The translations under genes were made by a program, and so were the position numbers. The notes under the pieces were generated by a model. The model was not told the origin of the DNA and ran no database searches. It saw only the letters and a list, made by a program, of their open reading frames with translations. From NCBI GenBank assembly GCA_032622095.1, contig CP136061.1:238066609-238130608 (forward strand): a DNA stretch of 64,000 nucleotides. Direction: 5' to 3'. This DNA comes from Siphonodentalium dalli (lineage: Eukaryota; Mollusca; Scaphopoda; Gadilida; Siphonodentaliidae). Shown piece after piece: positions 24,592-36,644 of the stretch (positions within the stretch are counted from its first letter, which is position 1; each line of letters begins with the position of its first letter).

Positions 24592-24991
24592 TTAACCCTT
24601 TACCCAACAAACCGGCCAAAACCGGCCAAATAAAGCTTTAACAGCCTAAAATATCTTCGGTCTGTCCCAATAGAACCATACACATATGGATATCATTGGA
24701 ACCGGCTCCTTGACCACATTGTGATAATTACAGTTATGCCCTGTGCCAATGCATTCTCTTATATATGCGAGTCGACCATAGGTCGCCTCGCATATATAAG
24801 AGAATGCATTGGCCTAAAAAAAATCTTTTTTTAACACTTTTTACCATTTTTTCTTACATTCTTTAACAATTGTATAATTTTTAATGTGTTAAGCCAATGC
24901 ATTGTCTTATATATGTGAGGCGACCTATGGTCGACTCGCATATATAAGAGAATGCATTGGCACAGGGCCCTTCTGTTGGGTAAAGGGTTAA
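24592..24991 (-). mobile_element. piggyBac-like MITE with twin hairpins, copy b
   Basis: Inverted relative to copy a, with TTAA at 24592-24595 and 24988-24991. The same twin palindromes lie at 24746-24812 and 24894-24960. The second has a few substitutions (GTCTTATATATGTGAG), which slightly weakens its stem. Confidence 0.85.
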
Positions 24992-25188
24992 ACCAATGCA
25001 AAATCAGTCGTGTGAATAAGCTCACAGGAGCTTATCATTACAATTGCCAAGAACATCGTTCTGATGGCACATTAGTGACTCTTTATCGGCCCTGCAAACA
25101 TTGGTGAACATCAATAAATATATTTAATTAATAGTATGCATGTAAGTCTTGCTGCTAAGCATGTCGCTGGGGTTATGCATGGATTATT

Positions 25189-26025
25189 AGCTCAACTTTA
25201 CTTTGTAAAGTTTGAGCTATTGCCATGGCTTTGTCGTCCGTCGTCCGTGTGAGCATGTGTACGTAAGGCGTCAACAATGCAGGCTACAGGTCGTACCTTT
25301 GATCGGATCATTATGAAATTTGTCATAGCTGTTGACATCAACATTTAGACCAAAATGGTTAATTTTGGGGTCATTCGGAAAATAAAATGGCCGCCAGTGG
25401 CCATCTTGGATTTCAAAATTCAATCCATTAGCATGGGCTACAGGCCGTACTGTTTGTCTGATCATCATGAAATTTGTCTTGGATGTTAATATTGACATGT
25501 AGATGGGAACGAGTAATTTTGGGGTCATTCGGCCAAAATACATGGCCGCCAGCAGCCATCTTGGATTTTACTCTTTGTATGACTAAATTCTTTAGCACGG
25601 GCTGCAGGTCGTACCTTTAGTCTGATCATCATAAAATTTGTCATGGCTGTTGAAATTGGAATGTAGATGGGAACGAATCATTTTGTGGTCATTCGGCTGA
25701 AAACATGGCCGCCAGCAGCCATCTTGGATTTTACTCTTTGTATGACTAAATTCTTTAGCACGGGCTACATGTCGTACCTTTAGTCTGATTGTCATAAAAT
25801 TTGTCATTGATGTTAATGATGATATGTAGATGGGAACGACTCATTTTGGGGTCATTCGGCCGAAAATATGGCCGCCAGCAGCCATCTTGGATTTTACTTT
25901 ACTCTTCATGTCTATAAACTAGTATTAGACATTCAACTTTCCACATTCCTAATCGCTCCATTGACTGTAATACATTAAATTATTCCCTTTCCAAGTTGAG
26001 CTACAGTGTCATTGACACTTTCATT
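25189..26025 (+). mobile_element. HINE-like tandem-core element, copy 1
   Basis: The 5' end AGCTCAACTTTACTTTGTAA folds with GTTTGAGCT just inside it. The interior is about five core units of ~163 bp, each with GATGGGAACGAGTCATTTTG and CCGCCAGCAGCCATCTTGG. The 3' end has AAGTTGAGCT, the inverse of the 5' end, then the hairpin AGTGTCATTGACACT and TTCATT. Subterminal inverse repeats plus a 3' hairpin and a minisatellite core are the established plan of Helentron-associated (HINE, 'pearl') elements. The assignment is by structure, not by a helicase gene. Confidence 0.8.
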
Positions 26026-26104
26026 AGTTTATGTCTGATGGTGTGCGAGAACTGATTTATGTTGACAGTCGACTCCTGGTAATTAATATCATTTATGTAT
26101 TTAT

Positions 26105-28560
26105 AGGCCAAAAAAAAAAAGTTTTGTTTCTCAGGCCCCGCCGCATTGAATAAAAAGGGCTGCATTAGGCCTTTTTATTGCTATGCCTGATGTTATGACA
26201 AAAAAACTTACGAATTTTTTTGTTTTTTTGTTTTGTTTTGATTTTATCAACATGTCCATAGCAGATATGTGTTGAATATTAGTGTGCACTGAGCTCTAAC
26301 ATGTAATGTGTTAAAAAGTGACTTGCAGGCTTACAACATGAAGTAGATGACTACAATTAAGAAAATGATTAGCTGATCCTCATGCTCTTCTTACAATTAG
26401 TCATTGTGAACAACTTACACTAATTGTACCTTTATACAATTGAAAGGCACAGGACTAAATTCAGGATCACATATTAGTATGGGGAGGCATCAGTTTTTAG
26501 ACAACAATAACAGTAGTTAATGTCAGGGGCATTAGGTAATCCCAGTCATACACTGGTAGTACAATGTCATTTTTAGCTTAACTTTACTTTGTAAAGTTTG
26601 AGCTATTGCCATGGCTTTGTTGTCCGTCGTCTGTGTGTGTGTGTGTGTGCGTAAGGCGTCAACAATAGAGGCTACAGGTCGTACCTTTGATCGGATCATT
26701 ATGAAATTTGTCATAGCTGTTAACATCAACATTTGTACCGGAATGATTCATTTTGGGGTCATTCGAAAAAAAAAAATCTTAGATTTCAAAATTCAATCCA
26801 TTAGCACGGGCTACAGGCCGTACTGTTCGTCTGATCGTCATGAAATTTGTGATGGATGTTAATATTGACATGTAGATGGGAACGAGTAACTTTGTGGTCA
26901 TTCGGCCAAAAACATGGCCGCCAGCAGCCGTCTTGGATTTTACTCTTTGCATGACTAAATCCTTTAGCACGGGCTACAGGTCGTACCTTTGGTCAGATCA
27001 TCATAAAATTAGTCATGGATGTTAACAATGACATGTAGATGGGAACGAGTCATTTTTGGGTTATTCGGGCAAAAAACATGGCCGCCAGCAGCCATCTTGG
27101 ATTTTACTCTTTGTATGATTAAATCCTATAGCACGGGCTACAGGTCGTACCTTTAGTCTGATAATCATGAAATTTGTCATGGCTGTTCAAATTGGAATGT
27201 AGATGGGAACGAGTCATTTTGGGGTCATTCGGACAAAAAACATGGCCGCCAGTGGCCATCTTTGTTTTCAAAATTCAATCCATTAGCACGGGCCACAGGT
27301 CGCATTGTTCGTCTGATCATCATGAAATTTGACATGGATGTTAATATTGACATGTAGATGGGAACGAGTCATTTTGGGGTCATTCGGCCCAAAAACATGG
27401 CCGCCAGCAGCCATCTTGGACTTTACTCTTTGTATGACTAAATCCTTTAGCACGGGCTACAGGTCATACCTTTAGTCTGATCATCATAAAATTTGTCATG
27501 GATGTTAACAATGACATGTAGTATGGAACGAGTCATTTTGTGGTCATTCGGCCAAAAAACATGGCCGCCAGCAGCCGTCTTGGATTTTACTCATGTAGAT
27601 TGGAACGAGTCATTTTGGGTTCATTCGGCCCAAAAACATGGCTGCCAGCAGCCGGGTTGGATTTTACTCTTTGTATGACTAAATCCTTTAGAACAGGCTA
27701 CAGGTCGTAGCTTTAGTCTGATCATCATAAAATTTGTCATGGATGTTACCAATGACATGTAGATGGGAACGAGTCATTTTTGGGTCATTCGGGCAAAAAA
27801 CATGGCCGCCAGCAGCCATCTTGGATTTTACTCTTTGTATGACTAAATCCTTTAGCATGGGCTACAGCTAGGTCATACCTTTAGTCTGATCATCATGAAA
27901 TTTGTCATGGCTGTTGAAATTGGAATGTAGATGGGAACGAGTCATTTTGGGGTCATTCGGACAAAAATCATGGTGGCCATCCTTGATTTCATGTTAATAA
28001 TGACATGTAGATGGGAACGAGTCATTTTGGGGGTCATTCGGCCAAAAAACATGGCGCCAGCAGCCATTTTGGATTTTACTCTTTGTATGACTAAATCCTT
28101 TAGCACGGGCTACAGGTCATACCTTTAGTCTGATCATCATGAAATTTGTCATGGATGTTAACAATAACATGTAGATGGGAACGAGTCATTTTGGGGTCAT
28201 TAGGTCAAAAAACATGGCCACCAGCAGCCATCTTGGATTTTACTCTGTGTGTGACTAAATTCTTTACTGCTCATTTTTACACTCCATTTTAATCTCTCTA
28301 TTCATTGCTCATCACAAAAAAATTACCTTCTTTACAAAGTTGAGCTACAGTGTCATTGACACTTTCATTATATAAGACTAAATGAATTTATATGCATATC
28401 AGTTCCCTCTACCTTTCTGGTTATTACTAGACAGAGGAAGGTATCTTTGTCCATGCTTACTATGCGCAGAAAAAAATAAAAAATAAAAATAAAACCCTCC
28501 CTCCCTCATTGATTTGAAAAAAAAATTGCCCGAGAACCAAAACACTTTTTTTTTTGGCCT
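26105..28560. mobile_element. Element with A-run inverted ends, split by a HINE-like copy
   Basis: The left end AGGCC, A-run, GTTTTGTTTCTC pairs with the right end GAGAACCAAAACAC, T-run, GGCCT. The ~2.46 kb between them includes HINE-like copy 2 (26575-28369), which leaves about 660 bp of host element. No transposase frame is visible. Confidence 0.6.
26575..28369 (+). mobile_element. HINE-like tandem-core element, copy 2
   Basis: Same 5' start (AGCTTAACTTTACTTTGTAA) and same 3' hairpin end (AGTGTCATTGACACTTTCATT) as copy 1, with about ten core units, some shortened. A (TG)n tract lies at 26627-26649 in the 5' part, where other copies read GTCCGTGTG. Flanking host sequence is the A-run element. 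Confidence 0.82.
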
Positions 28561-28569
28561 TAACGCATC

Positions 28570-29017
28570 ATGTTATTTGGAACCGACAAGTATATACATA
28601 ATAAGATATCGAGTGATGCAGGCAACCGCTTAACTGAGTTATATTTTGTGAGAACAATGGTTGGTATAGTTGACCACTAATTGATATATATATATAAAGA
28701 AATCTTCTATAAACTGACATATTTGTAAATTTCCGGGGTATACGGCCATGATATCAAGTTTTCTATGGACATGATTGGCAACATGAATTATTTATTAAAT
28801 GATGAACATGACGGATATTTGAGACTCACAATTTTGTCAAATGAAACTCGGCATGACCCCTTATGCTTAAAGGGCCAAGTCGGATCCCGCTCGACACCAG
28901 AAACGTTTTATTGAGCTATAGACACATACAGCGTTTCGTTATATTAATTAGGTACAATCTGGACAATAGGGATTATCGGATGAGTATTGAGTATAGAAAG
29001 GGTTAAAATCTATTTCA
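28570..29017 (+). other. Region upstream of the HSPA12-like first coding exon
   Basis: No repeat family was recognised here. A splice acceptor (CTATTTCAG, ending 29018) lies 17 bases before the start codon, so the 5' untranslated leader is spliced. Its first exon and the promoter must lie further upstream and were not identified. Confidence 0.5.
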
Positions 29018-29025
29018 GAGGCTGC

Positions 29026-29043
29026 ATGATGCAACATGGCTAA
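29026..29043 (+). promoter_or_regulatory. Short upstream ORF overlapping the main start
   Basis: Two ATGs (29026 and 29029) precede the HSPA12-like start. They read five codons, M-M-Q-H-G, then TAA at 29041-29043, in another frame and across the main ATG at 29036. Overlapping upstream frames of this kind usually lower initiation at the main start. Any real effect here is inference. Confidence 0.55.
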
Positions 29044-29332
29044 GCAGGGCAAAATCATAACAGCTGCGATCGACTTTGGCACAACCTTTTCTGGCTATGC
29101 CTATGGCTTCAAGAATGATTTGAAGCAGGATCCACCCACAGTACTCATAAATAAATGGGACGGACATGAGATCTCTCACAAAGCTCCAACTAGTGTACTC
29201 TTCGACCCAAACCAGAACTTCCACTCTTTCGGGTATGGAGCGGAAAACAAGTTTGCCGATCTCTGTGCTGTTGGTGAAGAGAAAGACTGGTATTACTTCC
29301 AGAGGTTCAAAATGATGTTACACTGTACTGAG
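29036..29332 (+). CDS. HSPA12-like Hsp70 family protein, exon 1 (first coding exon)
   Basis: 99 codons, ending in phase 0 at a good donor (GAG|GTAAGA). Residues 12-21 are IDFGTTFSGY, the phosphate-1 loop of the actin/Hsp70 ATPase fold, with D13, G15, T16 and T17 in the expected places. HSFGYGAENKF near residue 63 and WYYFQRFKMMLH near residue 85 match the pattern of the HSPA12A/B branch rather than canonical Hsp70. HSPA12 proteins are atypical Hsp70 relatives that keep the nucleotide-binding domain, with diverged substrate regions. They are strongly expanded in bivalves, where they are associated with stress and immune responses. The start at 29036 is chosen because it opens directly before the conserved domain. 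The exon is followed by a 16.4 kb intron. Confidence 0.88.
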
Positions 29333-29589
29333 GTAAGAATAGGGATGTGGTGAGAGGGATGGTTGGGGTAGTGTTCAGATTCTCCTCCCCCTCAATTCCA
29401 GTCAAAATTTATTTTAAAATTTTCAGCTTCTGTCCGTCTGGGCATATGTCTCAGCCATGGGTAACTGTTAATTATTGGATCTGAATGAAATTTGGTGTGG
29501 AGCTTCGCCATCATGACTGCTTTCAAATGAGGGGCAAATGATTGTTCATATTTTCCATTCTAGAGCTATCCTTCTTTGTTTATCTTGAA

Positions 29590-30060
29590 ATAATATTTTG
29601 AGGTCTGTCCAACCTTTTTTTTTTTTTGCGGAGTTACCGTATCCCCCTTTTTCTACTTAGAAAATTTTCTCAAGATGCATAATTGTGTCCAAGCTTTTAT
29701 TCCTACATTTTTCAGTAAATTGTTTTTAAACTTGGCACAGATATTTAGTACTTTGGAAACCTGTGCACCTGTGATTATGAGGCCCGACTATTTTTTGTGA
29801 AGTTATTCCCCTTTTTCGACTTAGAAAATTTTCTCAAAATGCGTAATTTTTCCTGACCGTTTATTCCTACTTTTTTCTGTCAATTTGTTTCAAATTTGAC
29901 AAAATATTTAGTACCAAGGAAACCTGTGCACCTGTGATTATGAGGTCTGCCTGACCTTTTTTCGTGGAGTTATTCCCCACTTTCGACTTTACTTGGAACA
30001 TTTCGCAACATGCAGAACTTTGTCTTAGCTTGTATTCCTACAATTTTTTTTAAACTTGGC
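29590..30060 (+). repeat. Tandem repeat, ~163 bp unit
   Basis: About three copies of a unit containing CTGTGCACCTGTGATTATGA, a TTATTCCCCTTTTTCGACTT stretch and a TTTTATTCCTAC stretch, with the first motif at 29761 and 29924. One further copy lies at about 63590, 33 kb away in the same orientation. A 26 bp direct duplication (GGCACAGAGGCCGATTGGGC..) lies at 30057-30108. Confidence 0.75.
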
Positions 30061-30211
30061 ACAGAGGCCGATTGGGCTGATTTGGCACAGAGGCCGATTG
30101 GGCTGATTTGAAATGAACTTTGGTATGAAAGTTCACCATCATGAATATACTTTTAAAATTATTTCTGAATTTTCAACAGTTGGAAATTTCAAACTGGAAA
30201 ATATGCTGATA

Positions 30212-30463
30212 TTAACCCTTTCTTTACTAAATCGATTCTTCCACCAAGTTAAAAAAGTTTATATTGGAATGGTCTATTATTGATTTTCATGGATGTACAG
30301 GTTATATAAGCAGACAAAAGATAATAAAAGTGCAGAAGAAGGACTGCGGGAAATGATCAGATATAAATCAGTTCCACATTGGTTGAACTAATTACATTGT
30401 GTCTGAACATTTCCTACGGGATAACTACTCATCAATGAGTGTTTAGTACAGAGAGGTTATTAA
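30212..30463. mobile_element. Degenerate TTAA-flanked MITE
   Basis: It starts TTAACCCTTTCTTTACTAAA and ends with the imperfect inverse TTTAGTACAGAGAGGTTATTAA, both with TTAA. The ends resemble the element at 52676-52978, including ACTCATCAATGAGTGTTTAGT near the right end. Probably an old piggyBac-like MITE. Confidence 0.6.
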
Positions 30464-30651
30464 ACCCTCACTTTTCGAAGTAAAATGGGCGGTATCATAA
30501 GTGAAATTGACTTGGTCTGTCTGTCAGTATGTCTGTCCGTCTGTCTGGGCGTATATCTCAGCCATGGGTAATCGGATCTGAATGAAATTTGCAATGTAGT
30601 TTTGTAATCATGGCTGCTATCAAAAGAGGGGCAAACGATGTTCTTGTTTTC

Positions 30652-30955
30652 CATTCTAGAGTTATCCTTCTTTTTCTGATTATTTTGGTTAATACTGAAT
30701 GATGTCATTTGACTCATTTCCATTTTCCGTTCTAGAATTTTCCTTTATTTATTAAGCCAGTTCAGGGCATACAGCCAAGGGCTCCATCCGTCTGAACATA
30801 TCACATTCTAGAGTTATCCTTCTTTTTCTGATTATTTTGGTTAATACTGAATGATGTCATTTGACTCATTTCCATTTTCCGTTCTAGAATTATCCTTTAT
30901 TTATTATGCCAGTTCAGGGCATACAGCCAAGGGCTCCATCCGTCTGAACATATCA
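30652..30955 (+). repeat. 152 bp direct duplication
   Basis: Two adjacent copies of a block beginning CATTCTAGAGTTATCCTTCT, from 30652 and 30804, differ at only a few bases. They are head-to-tail and lead directly into the next tandem array. Confidence 0.85.
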
Positions 30956-31920
30956 CCTTGTAACTCGGGTGTTAATTATCAGATTTTGTTCTATTGCATG
31001 GTGATAGCACAAGTTGGGGGAAAGGATACCCTTATACTGCGGGATTCGTCCATTCATTTTTACAAGTTATGGCCCTTGTTTGACTAAGAAATTTCCGTCC
31101 TTCGGAACATATCACCTTGTAACTCTGGTGTCAATTATCGGATTTCATTGTCCTTTGTCATGGTGATAGCACAGGCTAGGGGAACGGATACCCACATACT
31201 ACGGGTTTCGTGCATTAACTTTTAACATAGTTTACGGCCCTTGATTGACTTGGAAATCTGTTAATTTTGTGTCCGTTCGGACATATCACTTTGTAACTCG
31301 GATGTTAATTATCGGATTTCATTGTTCTACGGCATGGTGATAGCACAGGCGGGGGGGAACGGATACCCACATACTATGGGTTTCGTGCATTAACTTTTAA
31401 CATAGTTTACGGCCCTTGATTGACTTGGAAATTTGTTAATTCTGTGTCCGTTCGAACATATCACTCGGATGTTAATTATCGGATTTCGTTGTCCTTTATC
31501 ATGTCATAGCACATACTGGAGGGAAAGGATACCCACATACTACGGGTTTCATCCATTTAGTTTTACCAGATTTACGGCCCTTGTTTGACTTGGAAATTTG
31601 TGAATTTTGTGTTCGTCCGAACATTTCACTTTGTAACTCCGGTGTTATAATATATAATTATCAGATTTTGTTGTCTTTTGGCACGGTGATAACACAGATT
31701 GGGAGAAATGATACCCACATACTACAGTTTTGTCCATTAATTTTTACCACAATTACAGCCATTGTTTGACTTAGGAATTTGTGAATTTTGTGTCCGTCTG
31801 AACATTTATCACCTTGTAACTCGGGTGTTAATTATCAGATTTCGTTGTTCTTTTGCATGTTGATAGCACAGCTCAGAGAAAGGATACCGTCTTACTACTA
31901 ATACTTTCGTCTATTCATTT
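30946..31920 (+). repeat. Tandem array, six units of 159-181 bp
   Basis: The motif CCGTCTGAACATATCACCTT followed by GTAACTCGGGTGTTAATTAT starts units at about 30946, 31105, 31280, 31454, 31619 and 31800. Units are diverged. This block abuts the HINE-like element that starts at about 31921. Confidence 0.85.
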
Positions 31921-32794
31921 AACTTTTGAGCTAAGTTTTCAGCTATTGCCATGGCTTGGTATCTGCTGTCCGTGTGTGCATGCGTGTGTGGAGACATCCA
32001 TCAACAATTTCCATCAGCACAGGCTACAGGTTGTACCTTTGGTCGGATCATTTTGAAATTTGTCATGGCTGTTGACATTGACATGTAGATGGGAAACAAT
32101 GGCCATTTTGGATTTCAAAATGCAATCCATTAGCACGGGCTACAGGCCGTAGTGTTTGTCTGATCATTATGAAATTTATCATGGATGTTAACATTGACAT
32201 GTAGATGAGGAAAGAGTCATTTTGGGGTCATTCGTTCAAAAAGTATGGCTGCGGGCAGCGATCTTGGATTATGCTCTTGGCATGGGCTACAGGTCATACC
32301 TTTGGTCAGATCATCATGAAATTTGTCATGGATATTAACATTGACATGTAGATGGGAACGAGTCATTTTGGGATCATTCAGCCATAAAACATGGCCACTG
32401 GCAGCCATCTTGTATTTTACTCTTTGCATGACTAAATTTTTTGACACGGGCTACAAGTCATACCTTTGGTTAGATCATTATGAAATCTTGGATTTCAAAA
32501 TTCAATCCATTAGCACAGGCTACAGGCCGAGTGTTCATCTGATTATCATGTAATTTGTCATGGATGTTAATATTGACATGTAGATAGGGACGAGTCATTT
32601 TTGGGGTCATTTGGCCATAAAACGTGGCACTGGCTAGAGGTCCTGCCTTTGGTCGGATCATCATGAAATTTATCATGGATGTTGATATGTATAGATGTGA
32701 AACGAGTTATTTTGGGGTCAAGACATTTACTGTTACGTTTTGACTTTCTTTCTTCTATATCATTCTAGATTCATTGCTCAGCAAAAAATAAACT

Positions 32795-32932
32795 ATTTTT
32801 TACTACAGGCTAATTCCATCAGAGCCCCGAAGTTAGATTCCACTTCCTTCAAAAAATCTTTTATCCCCTCAACAATAGACCTCTGGAATAATCTCGACCC
32901 GAACGCAACAAGTTACGAGTCCCTTGCATTCA
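32795..32932 (+). pseudogene. LINE reverse-transcriptase C-terminal fragment
   Basis: The frame reads FLLQANSIRAPKLDSTSF, then KKSFIPSTIDLWNNLD. An S-F-x-P-S-x-x-x-x-W-N-x-L core is characteristic of the region after the RT domain in CR1/jockey-type LINEs. The open frame actually begins upstream in the HINE-like sequence and runs on into the inserted inverted-repeat element, so its annotated limits as an ORF are accidental. Confidence 0.7.
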
Positions 32933-35321
32933 TGAACAAATATAGAGACCATGTTCATGAGCAAGTATATGGTCTCTACTTCAGAAAAAAATTTGTTAGA
33001 CACCCTGGTGTCGCGACTGGGTGGTCAAATGACGTCACAAAGATGGCCACCGTGCTCATTTTCTTAAGTTTGCTATTGTTGGATTTCATGATATAAATAT
33101 AATTGTGATATAAAATATATGACAATCCTTTGTGCAGTGTATGGTGTGACGCCATGTTATAATTATATATAAAAACTTGTCATCTCGATCAAAGATGGCC
33201 GCCAAAATGGTGACCGGAAATGGGAAAATGTCGCCTATATCATTTCCGATTGTATCGAACTGGTGACGATTAGGGAATATACTTCTCTTCAATCTTGATA
33301 AAAAATCACTTAGGTGTCACATTAGTTGATTTCTTGAATCATAACCTTGATTGCCTTCTCCAAATCCGACGATTTGAAGGAAGCAGTATGAATTTTCGCC
33401 AAAATATACTTTTTTATTTTCTAACTATTCCTTATAGAAATTTTGAATTAATCGGTAATGGAAATGAGTAGGATCGTTACATAAGGTATTTACATCTAAT
33501 TAGATCCATAAACTGTCAACTTAATCCAAGATGGCGGCAAAAATACGATAATACACAAATTTTACACTCTTTCGCCCAATTACGTTTCTGGCATGTAGAA
33601 GGTGAATGTATTAGACTAATTTTCTTCTTCCAAATAAATAATGGCCATGTTATGACACATTCCTATTAGTTGTTTTACCACAATGACTCAAAATGCGAGT
33701 TCATATGACAATTATTGTCCAAATAAGCATCGTGAAAATTCGCCAAACATTGTATTTGTATACGTCAAATAGCATGTGCATCAGAGGAGAACGATATATA
33801 TCGGTGTTAGATGTGTGAATGAATGTACTTCGATTTACATAGTCCGGAGTTATTAATTAATACCTCATTGTAATCGAGATGGCCGTCAATGTGGCGGAAA
33901 TGTCGAAATTTGACATTAAAATACATATATTTCCGCAATATATCCCAGCGTGTAAGAATGACACATGTGCATATCATTATCATACATGGGCTTTCGATGA
34001 GAACATACCCTTTACTATATAAAACCAAAATATATGTTCATGCACGTTAAGTATATGAACTTGTGCCAAACTCGATTCTGATATTATATAAATATTTTAA
34101 TAGAGACCGACATGGTATGTGGAGAGAATTGTGAAGTTACCAACGCTCAAATGGTGCATGTGATCGCCATACGTTCTTACATATGGATATAGATTAACAA
34201 TATCTACTCGTATACAAAAAGGTCTAGCGACCGAATCAATCAGATTACTGTATATAGCTTTGTACTATAGTATATGGCTGGCTTTTGAAGCCTAACATTT
34301 AAAAAATAAACCAGGAGATCGCCCGGGCCTCGTTCGTATAGTATAGCCATACTTTATTCTTTTCCATTTCACCATGGTACATGTATACCGCCGGTATAGG
34401 TTTGGTAGATGAACGAGGTTGGATAGACTGTCGAAGTTACATGGACGTTTTCTGACATAATATCCATAAACGTCTTCGTAAAATCAATCCTTCTACGGGT
34501 GATTGGAATGGAAAATCGACACAAAATGATCACACACTCCCTTCTACCATTCTAGCAAACATATATGCGTAGGAAGAAATGTTCATGCCTCATGCTTAAA
34601 CTGCTTCTTGTCACCAGTTCATACGGAGTACCGGTACATTTCCACATGTGCATTAATATGACGACAAAAATGGGATCGTGACAAATTTGAACTAGAACTC
34701 AAGCAATATATTTACTTGTATTGCAGCACTAAGGTCTATCTTATCAAACTGGATTGCTTATCACGTGGAAATGTATGGAGCTCATCGTACAATAGCCTCG
34801 CCATGACCGTGTTCTGCTGAAGTTAATCTATATATGCCACTTGCTTGGGGTATACGTAGATTATCATGATGCATGAATGCAGCATGATATATACAAGTTA
34901 TGGGATATAGCCAGACTGATGTGATAACTTTTAGTCGAATAGAATTAGAACAGTTTGAGTCATTGTGATATATATGGATCGGCCTATATAATATGATCTG
35001 AAAGATACCATTATTATTATAGTGAACCATGGCCACCTCCGTAGTTACACGTGCTAATTCAACTTCCTTCATTTCCGCATTTCTTTTGGTTAATGACCAG
35101 AATCAACATGGCACGTCACAAACTGTTATTAACTCCAACTAATTACTTCACATTATGTTGTAAGAAGTTAGTGGACTACGTTCCCCCATAATTACATTCA
35201 GTATTCAGAGCCTGGATTCCAGAGTATATTGGACATAATAAATCAAACTGATGACATGCCACCAGAAGTCCATCACTACCAATGGATTATTCACCCGTTT
35301 CCCACCATGAAATAGTATTAT

Positions 35322-36644
35322 AACAAGAGGTGGCATCAGAGATGCTGTGTCTCGTTTTCGGTGCCCTACCGCCGGTGGCTACCGCCAATTGGTGTGCATC
35401 AGTATCGGTAGACTAATTAATAGGTAAAATCGGTTAATATTTGTTCAAGTTATCGCGCTAACGGCCTCACAAATGACTAATTAAGGGCCATAACTCTATC
35501 AAATTTTATCGGGCCAGGCTGGTTTTCGAACTCGTCTGAAATATTCTTGGCAAGTATGTCTATTCCAAATTTTAAACAAATCGGAGTACGTTTGTTGAAG
35601 TTATCGCGCTAACAAGCTAAAAATTCACGAAAAATGACTAATTAAGGGCCATAACTCTATCAAATTTTAATGGGCCAGACTGGTTTTCGAACTCGTCCAG
35701 GATATTATTGGAAGACACTTATATACCAAATTTTAGTTGAATCGGATGACGTTTGTTGAAGTTATCGCGCTAACGAGCTCAAAATTCGTACAAAATGACT
35801 ACTTAAGGACCATAACTCTATCAAATTTTATCGGACCGGGCCGGTTTTCTAACTCGTCCGAGGTATTCTTAGGAGACACCTATATATCAAAATTTCAATA
35901 AAATAGGATGATGTTTGTTAAATTATCGCGCTAACGAGCTGACAATTTGTGAAAAAAATGACTAATTAAGGGCCATAACTCTATCAAATTTTATCGGACC
36001 TGGCCGGTTTTCGAACTCGACCGAGATATTCTTGGGAGACACCTATATACCAAATTTCAATCAAATCGGATAACGTTTGTTGAAGTTATCGCTAACGAGC
36101 TGAAAATTCGTGAAAAATGACTAATTAAGGGCCATAACTCTATCAAATTTTATCGGACCTGGACGGTTTTCGAACTCGACCGAGATATTCTTGGGAGACA
36201 CCTATATACCAATTTTCAATCAAATCGGATAACGTTTGTTGAAGTTATCGCGCTAACGAGCTGAAAATTCGTGAAATATGACTAATTAAGGGCCATAACT
36301 CTATCAAATTTTATCGGACCAGGCCGGTTTTCGAAATCGTCCGAGATATTCTTGGGAGACACCTATATCCCTAATTTCAATCGAATCAGATAACGTTTGT
36401 TGAAGTTGTTGCGCTAACGAGCCTAAAATCAGTGAAAAATGACAAAGGGCCATAACTCTGTAATAAATGTGCGGACGAACCCGATTTTTTGTCTGCAGCT
36501 TACGTGCATGGATATGTACTCACACCAAAAAAAAAATTAATCGGTCAATAAACGGTTGAGTTATAAGCAAAACACGCTGTGCGCCGCCCGCCCACCGTCC
36601 CTCATCAAACTATAAGTCGAGTTTTGGAAAAAAACTCGACTATA
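35322..36644 (+). mobile_element. Second tandem-core element, ~161 bp units, 3' hairpin
   Basis: Seven units marked by GGGCCATAACTCTATCAAAT start at about 35486, 35647, 35808, 35971, 36130, 36291 and 36448. A unique head (from AACAAGAGGTGGCATCAG) and a tail that ends in the hairpin AGTCGAGTTTT..AAAACTCGACT (36615-36641) bound the array. The organisation resembles the HINE-like family, but the sequence is unrelated. It is nested in the 5.46 kb inverted-repeat element. Confidence 0.75.

Noticed and set aside
25271-28128. Many frames such as GTSHFGVIR.. within tandem-core elements
   Set aside because: They are translations of the ~163 bp core unit in different frames and move with unit number. 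Not genes.
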